Source: a bacterium
Lineage (GTDB): Bacteria; Patescibacteriota; Minisyncoccia; UBA6257; GWB1-50-10
Assembly (NCBI GenBank): GCA_021815205.1
Contig: JAKAHD010000002.1
Location: 1-45,537, forward strand
DNA length: 45,537 nucleotides
Direction: 5' to 3'
In this document: piece by piece, positions 15,600-22,343 of the stretch
Numbering within the stretch: position 1 is the stretch's first letter
How the letters are laid out: each line of letters opens with the position of its first letter
Position numbers and translations under genes: made by a program
The notes under the pieces: model-generated
What the model was told of the DNA's origin: nothing
Seen by the model: the letters and a program-made list of their open reading frames with translations, nothing else
Databases searched by the model: none

Positions 15600-17045
15600 A
15601 TGGCTCGCGAATCAAAACTGCAAATCATCAAGTACGCGCCTCCACCGCCGGAGCTGCCGATCTATGGGAAGATTGACCCGAAGGATGTCTCATTTATCGG
15701 GAGAACGAACTACGTCGCGGCGCTCGAACGGAAGAACTTCATCTTCGGCATCAAGCGCGTCGATCGGAAGCGACATGTGTACATCATCGGGAAGAGCGGC
15801 GTCGGGAAATCAAAGCTTCTCGAGATATTTACGCGGCAGGATATCGCCTATGGCCACGGCCTATGCCTCATCGACCCGCACGGCGATACGATCGAGGATA
15901 TCCTGCCTTTTATTCCCGAGCATCGCATTGATGATGTGTGCCTCATCGACCCCTCGGATATCGATTATCCCGTCTCCTTCAACCCGCTCGCGAACATTGA
16001 CCCCTCGTTTAAGCATCAGCTTACCCAAGGGCTCATCGAAGTTATGGAAAAACAGTTCGGCGCGAACTGGACGCCGCGCTTAGAACACGTATTCCGCTTT
16101 ACCTGCCTTGCACTCCTCGATTATCCGCATGCGACGATGCGCGGCATGATCTCGATGCTCACGGACCGTAACTATCGCCAGAAGGTAGTCGAATATATAG
16201 AAGACGATATGGTGAAGCGTTTCTGGGCAATCGAGTTCGCGGACTGGTCGGAGAAGTTTGATACCGAGGCAATTATCCCGCTCGTGAACAAGCTTGGGCA
16301 GTTTCTCTCGGATCCCATGCTTAGGAACATCTTCGGGCAGAAAGAGAACAAGGTGAAGCTTGAAGAACTGATGCAGGAGAAGAAGATTATTTTGATCAAT
16401 CTCTCGAAGGGAAAAATCGGGGAGGAGAACTCGAGCTTCTTCGGCTCGATGTTCATCACGAAAATCAAGCAGGCGGGCATGGCGCGGGCCGCGCTCCCAA
16501 GCTCCGAACGCCACGACTACTATGTGTACGTGGACGAGTTTCAGAACCTCGTGACGGACACATTTGAGAATCTCTTATCCGAATCCCGCAAGTACGCCCT
16601 ATGTCTTACGATTGCGCACCAGTACGTGGGGCAGCTCTTGCCTAAGGTGCAGGCGGCCGTCCTCGGGAATACGGGCACCATCATCATCTTTCGCGTGGGA
16701 GGCGAGGACGCGGTGAAGCTGAAGCCGGAGATGGCGCCCATCTTCGATATCAAGGATATGATCAACCTCGGCATGGGGCAGATCTACATCAAGATGACGA
16801 TCGACGGAGAGACCTACGATCCGTTTTCCGCGGAAACTCTGAAGGTGTTGCCGCCCACACACCCCTCCTTCAAAGAGGAGATTATCAAACGTTCCCGCGA
16901 AAAATACTCGATCTCTGCCGATGCCGCAAAGCGGCTCATCGCCGAAGAGGAAGAAGGGATATTCCGTAGCGCGCAGGAAAAAGCGGCAATCACAAGCAAG
17001 CCACAAACCGCCGCGCAAAACGACACGCCGGAGCCGCTCATCTGA
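15600..17045 (+). CDS. VirD4/TraG-like (DUF87-type) ATPase 1
   Basis: A 481-aa ATPase of the T4SS coupling-protein/HerA superfamily. Walker A GKSGVGKS at residues 64-71, LIDPHGDTIEDIL after it, Walker B YVYVDEFQNL at about 305-314, and the sensor-like LTIAHQYVGQL. The N-terminus is Pro-rich with no membrane helix, so membrane attachment would rely on the two membrane proteins just upstream. Family members pump DNA or proteins through a secretion channel, or act in conjugation. In CPR no full T4SS is usually seen and the substrate is unknown. Clearly paralogous to the ATPase at 19545 (shared GIKR.DR..H.YVIGK.GVGKS, VDEFQN, HQYVGQL). It lacks the C-terminal zinc ribbon of that paralogue and ends in a low-complexity Ala/Gln/Thr tail. 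Confidence 0.82.
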   Translation: MARESKLQIIKYAPPPPELPIYGKIDPKDVSFIGRTNYVAALERKNFIFGIKRVDRKRHVYIIGKSGVGKSKLLEIFTRQDIAYGHGLCLIDPHGDTIEDILPFIPEHRIDDVCLIDPSDIDYPVSFNPLANIDPSFKHQLTQGLIEVMEKQFGANWTPRLEHVFRFTCLALLDYPHATMRGMISMLTDRNYRQKVVEYIEDDMVKRFWAIEFADWSEKFDTEAIIPLVNKLGQFLSDPMLRNIFGQKENKVKLEELMQEKKIILINLSKGKIGEENSSFFGSMFITKIKQAGMARAALPSSERHDYYVYVDEFQNLVTDTFENLLSESRKYALCLTIAHQYVGQLLPKVQAAVLGNTGTIIIFRVGGEDAVKLKPEMAPIFDIKDMINLGMGQIYIKMTIDGETYDPFSAETLKVLPPTHPSFKEEIIKRSREKYSISADAAKRLIAEEEEGIFRSAQEKAAITSKPQTAAQNDTPEPLI

Positions 17046-17162
17046 CGAATTCTGAATTTTAAGTTTCAAATTTCAAATAAATTTTAATTTACTTAATTTT
17101 AAAATCATTCAATTAAAATTTATAATTTTTGAGAAAGGTCGCTAGTTTAAAAAGTAAGTTAT

Positions 17163-17468
17163 ATGATTCTCATCTATACCACATGTAAAAACGAAGAAGA
17201 GGGGAAAAAGCTCGCGAAGCTCATCATCGAACATCACATTGCGTCGTGCGTGAATATGTGGCCGATCGGATCAACCTATCGGTGGGAAGGAGAGATAAAG
17301 GAAGATCAGGAGTTCGCATTGCTTATAAAGACGCTCGAATCGAAACTCCAGCCCATTGAAGACCTCATTTCACGGAACCACTCCTACTCAACGCCCTTTA
17401 TTGGGGCGATAGAGGTAAAACGCATCAATCACGCGTACCGGGAGTGGATGTCAGGAGTAGTACGGTAG
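17163..17468 (+). CDS. cutA: CutA-like divalent-cation tolerance protein
   Basis: A 101-aa protein covering the whole CutA fold: ILIYTTCKNEEEGKKLAKLIIEHHIASCVNMWPIGSTYRWEGEI, then EDQEFALLIKTLESKLQPIEDLI and HSYSTPFIGAIEV. The family forms trimers with a ferredoxin-like fold. Its role in metal tolerance is historical and unclear for most members. The start ATG 17163 is followed at once by the first strand. No ribosome-binding site is visible. The upstream spacer is AT-rich repeat. Confidence 0.9.
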   Translation: MILIYTTCKNEEEGKKLAKLIIEHHIASCVNMWPIGSTYRWEGEIKEDQEFALLIKTLESKLQPIEDLISRNHSYSTPFIGAIEVKRINHAYREWMSGVVR

Positions 17469-17496
17469 TTGCATTTTTTCAAAGTTATGATATAAT
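17469..17496 (+). promoter_or_regulatory. Promoter before the 61-aa membrane gene
   Basis: TTGCAT (17469-17474), a 16-nt spacer and an extended -10 TGA-TATAAT (17491-17496). The transcript would open with an AGGG..CCCT hairpin followed by TTTTTT (about 17498-17518), which looks like an early terminator or attenuator. Confidence 0.55.
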
Positions 17497-17502
17497 AAAG
17501 GG

Positions 17503-17590
17503 TAGTGAACCCTTTTTGACTTGCGCGCTCGGCAATAGAAAAAGAGAAGGCATGGTTTTTTCTATCGTACTCGCCGCGCGATATCAATAA
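17503..17590 (+). repeat. GACTTGCGCGCTCGG hairpin element, copy 1
   Basis: After the promoter come AAAGGGTAGTGAACCCTTTTTT, then GACTTGCGCGCTCGG, ATAGAAAAA / TTTTTCTAT arms and a CTCGCCGCGCG closing part. A relative begins at about 22188 (GACTTGTGTGCTCGG) with a different inner hairpin, again 5' of a gene. Confidence 0.5.
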
Positions 17591-17595
17591 AGACG

Positions 17596-17781
17596 ATGCC
17601 ATTCTGGGGAACGGTCATTGTAATGGTAGTTCTCATATACATGATCTACTCGATCGTGAAGGGTTTTTTGCTCACCCAAAAATGCAAGAATATTTTGAAG
17701 CGTCGGAGGATGCTTATGGGATTCAAGGAGGAAAACCATAAGAACAAAGACTCGGAGAGCGGCGATTCGGGAGGGTTATAA
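17596..17781 (+). CDS. 61-aa single-pass membrane protein
   Basis: Residues 4-26 are hydrophobic (WGTVIVMVVLIYMIYSIVKGFLL). They are followed by a strongly basic stretch (KCKNILKRRRML) and a polar tail rich in Lys, Glu, Ser and Gly. The inside-positive rule predicts the N-terminus outside and the tail in the cytosol. No family is recognised. It has its own promoter and hairpin leader upstream, which argues that it is a real gene in spite of its size. Confidence 0.55.
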   Translation: MPFWGTVIVMVVLIYMIYSIVKGFLLTQKCKNILKRRRMLMGFKEENHKNKDSESGDSGGL

Positions 17782-17931
17782 CGGATTACCGCTGATTGCG
17801 AGCTGATTTTCGCTGATGTAATGAGGAAGGGGGATGCCCTTTTTTATTTTTTTTATCTATTTTATCCACAATACCCGCTAATTGCTCGTTACCAATTACT
17901 GAATTACCTGTTTTGCGCTATACTTATTTCT

Positions 17932-19425
17932 ATGAGAATCACACTCTCCAATTTTCTCCCGAAGGACGTTGTCCGAGTTATTGTAGTAAAAAGCAATATC
18001 GATATCGCGGCGCATCCGTTTTTTAAAGATACCCCGAGAGAAAATAAAAAGTATCTTGAAGCGATCGTGAAACGGTTGGAGAAGGAAAGGGAATTCGCGG
18101 ATATCGTGTTGCTTCCCTTGGGCGGCATGTACGCGCTTCTTATTTCTCTTGACACGAACGCGGCGTGGAGAAGGATGATACTCACAATGCGCAAGGTGAT
18201 CGCGGTGGCGCGGAAGGAGCGCATGAGAAAACTCGCGGTGCGGCTCGAGGATTTTATACCGAGGGGAGATGCCATCGCTCCGGAGATCGTTGCGGAGGTG
18301 ATGGCGCTTCAATTCGAGTTGGCAAACTTCGATTTTGTGGAGCATAAGACCCCGCCCAAAGAGGGATGGAGTTTCGTGCAGGACGCACTGATTTACACGG
18401 ATGAGAAACGGATTCACACAGATATTAAAAAGGGGATTGAGAGGGGGAAAATCATCGGAGAAGAAACAAACAAGGCGCGGCATCTCTCAAACACGCCCGG
18501 GGGGATTATGACGCCGCGGAAACTTGCGGACGCGGCGGCGCGCGCCGGAAAAATCTCGGGGTTCAAAACGAAGATTCTGCAAGAGACGGAGATGCGAAAG
18601 CTCGCAATGGGAGGCGTGATCGGCGTGTCGCAGGGATCGTCGGAGCGCCCGCGATTTATCGTGATGGAATACCTGCCTGCGCAGGCAGGCTCCGGGGGAA
18701 AGAAAAGCGAGAAGCCGGTAGTGCTTGTGGGGAAAGGAGTCACCTTCGATACGGGCGGATTGAATTTGAAACCGACCGAGCACATTTACGAGATGCATAT
18801 GGACATGTCGGGCGGTGCGGCGGTGATCCATACGCTCGCGGCATTGGCAAGAATGAAGGTGAAGCGGAATGTCGTGGGGCTCGTGCCGGCGGTCGAGAAC
18901 ATGCCTTCGGGATCGAGTTATCATCCGGGCGATCTTTTGCGTACGATGTCCGGGAAGACGATCGAGGTTTTAAATACGGATGCGGAGGGAAGGATTATCC
19001 TCGCGGATGCCCTCCATTATGCGAAAAGGTATGACCCCGGCCTTGTGATTGATGTCGCAACACTCACGGGTTCCGCAATGGCCGCCCTGGGCCAGCGCGC
19101 ATCCGCAATCTTTGCGACACACGAAACGACATCGAAACGAATCCGGGAAAGCGGTGAAACAGTAGGGGATTTCGTGTGGCCACTTCCCTTATGGGAGGAG
19201 TATGAGGAAGAGATCCGAGGGACGTTCGGCGATGTGGCGAATGCGGGGAAAACCCGCTACGGCGACGCGGTGAACGCCGCGGTGTTCTTGTGGCAATTTA
19301 TCAAGGGCTGGAACTGGGTGCACTTGGACATCGCGCCGCGCATGACGGCGATCGAGGGCGAGTTCCTCGCGAAAGGCGCCGCGGGCGCAAGCGTCCCGCT
19401 TCTCTCATATTTCTTGAGTCAATAG
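17932..19425 (+). CDS. pepA: Leucyl aminopeptidase (M17)
   Basis: Cytosolic aminopeptidase with two metal ions. Seen: the metal/catalytic segment VGKGVTFDTGGLNLKP, MHMDMSGGAAV, the family signature NTDAEGRIILADAL (about residues 347-360), and DVATLTGSAMAALG. All expected metal ligands (Lys, Asp, Asp, Asp, Glu) are present. The length of 497 aa is normal. The chosen start ATG 17932 has a TATACT ending 7 nt before it; the open frame back to 17821 encodes an unrelated hydrophobic/aromatic string. Just before VVLVGKG there is an extra YLPAQAGSGGKKSEKP encoded by an 18-bp palindrome (18672-18689) and flanks. The stop TAG is the first codon of a TAGAAGC repeat. Confidence 0.9.
   Translation: MRITLSNFLPKDVVRVIVVKSNIDIAAHPFFKDTPRENKKYLEAIVKRLEKEREFADIVLLPLGGMYALLISLDTNAAWRRMILTMRKVIAVARKERMRKLAVRLEDFIPRGDAIAPEIVAEVMALQFELANFDFVEHKTPPKEGWSFVQDALIYTDEKRIHTDIKKGIERGKIIGEETNKARHLSNTPGGIMTPRKLADAAARAGKISGFKTKILQETEMRKLAMGGVIGVSQGSSERPRFIVMEYLPAQAGSGGKKSEKPVVLVGKGVTFDTGGLNLKPTEHIYEMHMDMSGGAAVIHTLAALARMKVKRNVVGLVPAVENMPSGSSYHPGDLLRTMSGKTIEVLNTDAEGRIILADALHYAKRYDPGLVIDVATLTGSAMAALGQRASAIFATHETTSKRIRESGETVGDFVWPLPLWEEYEEEIRGTFGDVANAGKTRYGDAVNAAVFLWQFIKGWNWVHLDIAPRMTAIEGEFLAKGAAGASVPLLSYFLSQ
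18672..18689. repeat. CCTGCCTGC palindrome inside pepA
   Basis: CCTGCCTGCGCAGGCAGG is a perfect 18-bp palindrome within the coding sequence. It encodes LPAQAG, in a loop before the metal-binding strand. CCTGCCTG-type palindromes are common intergenic repeats in CPR genomes, so this is probably repeat-derived. Confidence 0.6.
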
Positions 19426-19520
19426 AAGCAAATCACGCAGATGAGACGCAAATACACCCCTCACATAAATACCTATGTGAGAGGTGTATCTGCGTGCGCT
19501 TCTGCGTTATCCGCTTCTAT
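19423..19520. repeat. TAGAAGC/ACGCAGA hairpin element, copy 2
   Basis: Starts at the pepA stop codon (TAGAAGCAAATCACGCAGA), has an inner hairpin ACCCCTCACATA / TATGTGAGAGGT, and ends CTTCTGCGTTATCCGCTTCTA. Closest to copy 3 at 36111, whose inner hairpin has the same loop sequence apart from one base. Confidence 0.75.
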
Positions 19521-19532
19521 ATACTATGGTGC

Positions 19533-19538
19533 TATAAT
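19533..19538 (+). promoter_or_regulatory. Extended -10 box of ATPase 2 (leaderless)
   Basis: TGC-TATAAT ends 6 nt before ATG 19545, directly after the end of repeat copy 2. Confidence 0.6.
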
Positions 19539-19544
19539 AGGGAC

Positions 19545-21407
19545 ATGCCAAGCGAGGGTCTCGACAAAGATGTAGTATATTTCGCACGGACGAATTTCAG
19601 AAATGCGAATCGGCTTTTCGGCATCAAACGGAAAGATCGGCGCCAGCATATGTATGTAATCGGAAAAACAGGCGTCGGAAAGTCCGCGCTTTTGAACAAT
19701 CTTATCGTGCAGGATATCGCGAACGGCGAAGGACTTTGTATCGTCGATCCTCACGGGGAGCTTATTGAGGAGGTCTTGCATAGGATTCCGGAGGAACGCG
19801 TGAAAGACGTAATCTATTTCAATCCCGCCGACACCGATTTCCATCTCGGCTTCAATGTGCTCGAGCTTCCCGATCCGAAGTACAAGCACCTCGTGGCGTC
19901 AGGGCTCATGGGGATATTCACGAAGATCTGGTCGAACGTCTGGTCGGCGAGGATGGAATACATTCTGAATAACGCGATTTTGGCGCTTCTCGATACGCCG
20001 GGCTCGACGCTTTTGGGTATCACGCGGCTTCTGGTCGACAAGGAATATCGAGGGAAAATCGTTTCAAATCTCAAAGACCCCGTCGTGAAGGCATTCTGGG
20101 TGAACGAGTATGAAGAATGGCGTGACCAGTTCAGGAATGAAGCGATCGCGCCCATTCAGAACAAGGTGGGCCAATTTCTCTCGACCTCGGTCGTGCGAAA
20201 CATCGTAGGACAGGCGAAGAGCACATTTGATATTTTCGATATTATGAACACGGGGAAGATTTTCCTCGTGAATGTATCGAAAGGAAGAATAGGAGAAGAT
20301 AATTCGGCGCTCTTAGGAGCCATGCTTATCACGAAGATTCAGCTCTCGGCGATGGAACGCGTGCGCGTTCCCGAAGACGAGCGCGTGGACTTTTTTTTGT
20401 ATGTTGACGAGTTTCAAAACTTCGCGACGGATTCCTTCGCGAGCATTCTCTCCGAGGCGCGAAAATACCGCCTTGATCTGGTACTCGCACACCAATACGT
20501 GGGTCAGCTCGTCACGGACGTTTCAACCAAGGTGCGCGATGCGGTATTTGGAAACGTGGGAACCATAATTGTATTCCGCGTCGGCGCCGCAGATGCGGAG
20601 TTCCTAGAAAAGGAGTTCGAGCCTGAGTTTGTTCCGGAAGATTTTGTGAATCTCCCGAACTATAACGTTTACCTGAAGCTTATGGTGGATGGTGTAACCT
20701 CGCGCCCTTTTTCGGCGCACACGCTTCCGCCCTTTAAGCTTGGTTCCGCGGAAGATAATTCCCAGAAGATTATCGAGTACTCAAGGAAACATTATGCCCG
20801 CCCGCGGTGGGTGGTAGAAGAAGAGATCAATAAATGGACTGGTGTGATGGGATCTACGGAAGGTCAATTTGAGGTAACTTGTTCTTCGTGCGGCAAGCAG
20901 ACGACGGTTCCATTCGAACCCGAAGAGGGGCGGCCGGTCTATTGCAAGGACTGTCTGCAGAAGATAAAGGCGGGGGAGATGAAGCCGGTGCATATTCCGA
21001 GAGGGAACGGCAGTGCGGGATTCGAAAACCGCCCGCAGGCACAGCAGTACGCCGCCCTCGCCGATCTTGGAATAGAGTTTGAAAAGACGCAGGCGGCGCA
21101 GGCGGGCGGCGGAGTACCACAAGGGCATGGCGTGCAGGAAAAGAGGAGCCATGATCGAAGGCCGCCGCGGGAGCATGCACGGGAACAAAGAACGCCGGTT
21201 CGAGAGAAACCTTCCACAACATTCGACGAAGAATCAATAGTCGCGTCTTCCGCGGAGACTCCCACACTCTCACTGCATGCGCTCGAATCGTCGTCTCCCG
21301 CAATATCTGCGGAAAAAAAAGAAGTGCCCTCCAAACATCCGTTGGATGTCGAGGGGTTACGTGACGCTCTGAAGGATGCGTTGGAAAAGATAAAGAGAGA
21401 GGAATAG
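19545..21407 (+). CDS. VirD4/TraG-like ATPase 2 with zinc ribbon
   Basis: A 620-aa paralogue of the ATPase at 15600. Walker A GKTGVGKS at residues 40-47, LCIVDPHGELIEEVL, Walker B FLYVDEFQNF near residue 285-294, and VLAHQYVGQLVTD. After the ATPase domain comes a zinc ribbon at about residues 446-475 (CSSCGKQTTVPFEPEEGRPVYCKDC), then a long low-complexity tail (Gln/Ala/Arg/Ser-rich) ending in a helix (LRDALKDALEKIKRE). This longer form is widespread in CPR; the short one may be its partner, as hetero-oligomers or for different substrates. I took ATG 19545 because the -10 box ends 6 nt before it; the open frame back to 19290 overlaps pepA and the repeat. No N-terminal membrane helix is present. 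Confidence 0.85.
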   Translation: MPSEGLDKDVVYFARTNFRNANRLFGIKRKDRRQHMYVIGKTGVGKSALLNNLIVQDIANGEGLCIVDPHGELIEEVLHRIPEERVKDVIYFNPADTDFHLGFNVLELPDPKYKHLVASGLMGIFTKIWSNVWSARMEYILNNAILALLDTPGSTLLGITRLLVDKEYRGKIVSNLKDPVVKAFWVNEYEEWRDQFRNEAIAPIQNKVGQFLSTSVVRNIVGQAKSTFDIFDIMNTGKIFLVNVSKGRIGEDNSALLGAMLITKIQLSAMERVRVPEDERVDFFLYVDEFQNFATDSFASILSEARKYRLDLVLAHQYVGQLVTDVSTKVRDAVFGNVGTIIVFRVGAADAEFLEKEFEPEFVPEDFVNLPNYNVYLKLMVDGVTSRPFSAHTLPPFKLGSAEDNSQKIIEYSRKHYARPRWVVEEEINKWTGVMGSTEGQFEVTCSSCGKQTTVPFEPEEGRPVYCKDCLQKIKAGEMKPVHIPRGNGSAGFENRPQAQQYAALADLGIEFEKTQAAQAGGGVPQGHGVQEKRSHDRRPPREHAREQRTPVREKPSTTFDEESIVASSAETPTLSLHALESSSPAISAEKKEVPSKHPLDVEGLRDALKDALEKIKREE

Positions 21408-21455
21408 AGCCCTTCCATTTTAGAAGACTAACGTGGGTCGGGTAAGCGTGCTGGG

Positions 21456-22031
21456 TTAGTTTTTCTCCACTCGCTCGATATACTCTCCAGTCGAGGTATT
21501 GACTCGTACCACATCTCCTTCGTTTACGAAGAGGGGGACGTTTACTTTTGCTCCTGTTTCGAGCGTCGCGAGTTTCGTGCCGCCCTGTGCGGTATTGCCC
21601 TTGATTGCGGGAGGCGCCTCGGTAACCTTCAAATCTATTTTAATCGGGAGTTCGATGTTGATAATCCTTTCCTCGAATGTGTCGGCGGTGACGTCCGTAT
21701 TCGCTTTCAGGAACTGCACGCCCTCGCCGATCGCTTCCGCGGGAAGCTGAAATCGATTTTTCGGGTTACCCGCTTCATGAAACCAGTACTGGCCGCGATT
21801 CTCATAGATGAACTTCACGGGCGTCTGGGTAATCTCCGCTTCCTCGAAAGTATCATTCACGTGCGCGGTGAATTCCTGCACCTTGCCGCTTATGAGGTTC
21901 TTGATCTTGAGCTGGGCAACCGGTTTCCTCTGCTGCATGCGGATGAACGCGTATTCCAGTACGCGAAACGGAGCCCCGTCTTTCACGAATACCGTGCCGA
22001 TTTTAAGTTCGTTATAGGATAGGCGAGACAT
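21456..22031 (-). CDS. efp: Elongation factor P with a QQRKP loop
   Basis: Relieves ribosome stalling at polyproline. A 191-aa protein with all three beta-barrel domains: SYNELKIGTVFVKDGAPFRVLEY, the central YWFHEAGN...QLPAE, and the C-terminal signature PPAIKGNTAQGGTKLATLETGAKVNVPLFVNEGDVVRVNTSTGEYIERV. The loop that carries the modified residue in E. coli (KPGKGQA, Lys34) reads RMQQRKPVA here. The aligned position is Gln34, followed by Arg35 and Lys36. No epmA/epmB or earP is in this window. I recall similar QQRKP loops in other Parcubacteria, so it may be a lineage trait. Transcribed leftward, convergent with ATPase 2. Confidence 0.93.
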   Translation of the reverse strand: MSRLSYNELKIGTVFVKDGAPFRVLEYAFIRMQQRKPVAQLKIKNLISGKVQEFTAHVNDTFEEAEITQTPVKFIYENRGQYWFHEAGNPKNRFQLPAEAIGEGVQFLKANTDVTADTFEERIINIELPIKIDLKVTEAPPAIKGNTAQGGTKLATLETGAKVNVPLFVNEGDVVRVNTSTGEYIERVEKN

Positions 22032-22343
22032 AAGTTAAAAATCAAAATCAGAATTTCAAATACCAAATCAATGTTTAAAATCTAAATAACAAAACAGGCA
22101 TTTTTGATATTTGGCATTTGAGCTTTAACATTTCGTCTTATTCTATTGAAAAATCGAAAAGATTTCAAGAGAAAGGGCGTTCGCCCCTTTTGACTTGTGT
22201 GCTCGGTAATGCAAAACACTTCGTGTGTTGCATTCCGCTCGCTGCGCTGCGTCAATGATGCATCTGCAATATTCGCTTCACCCGTCGCCCCTATTCTCGC
22301 CGCTTGCGGCGAGGCATTCGGTGGGTGCACAATAATCAGTGCA
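22032..22343. other. Divergent intergenic region, repeat-derived
   Basis: The efp-proximal half is AT-rich CAAATACCAAATC / GATATTTGGCATTTG inverted-repeat filler. The mnmA-proximal half is copy 2 of the GACTTGYGYGCTCGG element with a GCAAAACAC / GTGTGTTGC hairpin and CGCTCGCTGCGCTGCG, followed by a CGCCGC-TTG-CGGCG hairpin. The frame is open through this part in phase with mnmA but reads as repeat. Confidence 0.6.

Noticed and set aside
19290-19544. 85-codon N-terminal extension of ATPase 2
   Set aside because: It overlaps the 3' end of pepA in another frame and runs through a repeat and the promoter; the likely start is 19545.
22197-22343. 49-codon N-terminal extension of mnmA
   Set aside because: It is translated repeat (GACTTG element and CGCTCGCTGCG words) with no similarity to MnmA; GTG 22344 gives MKKKVKRV in front of the fold.
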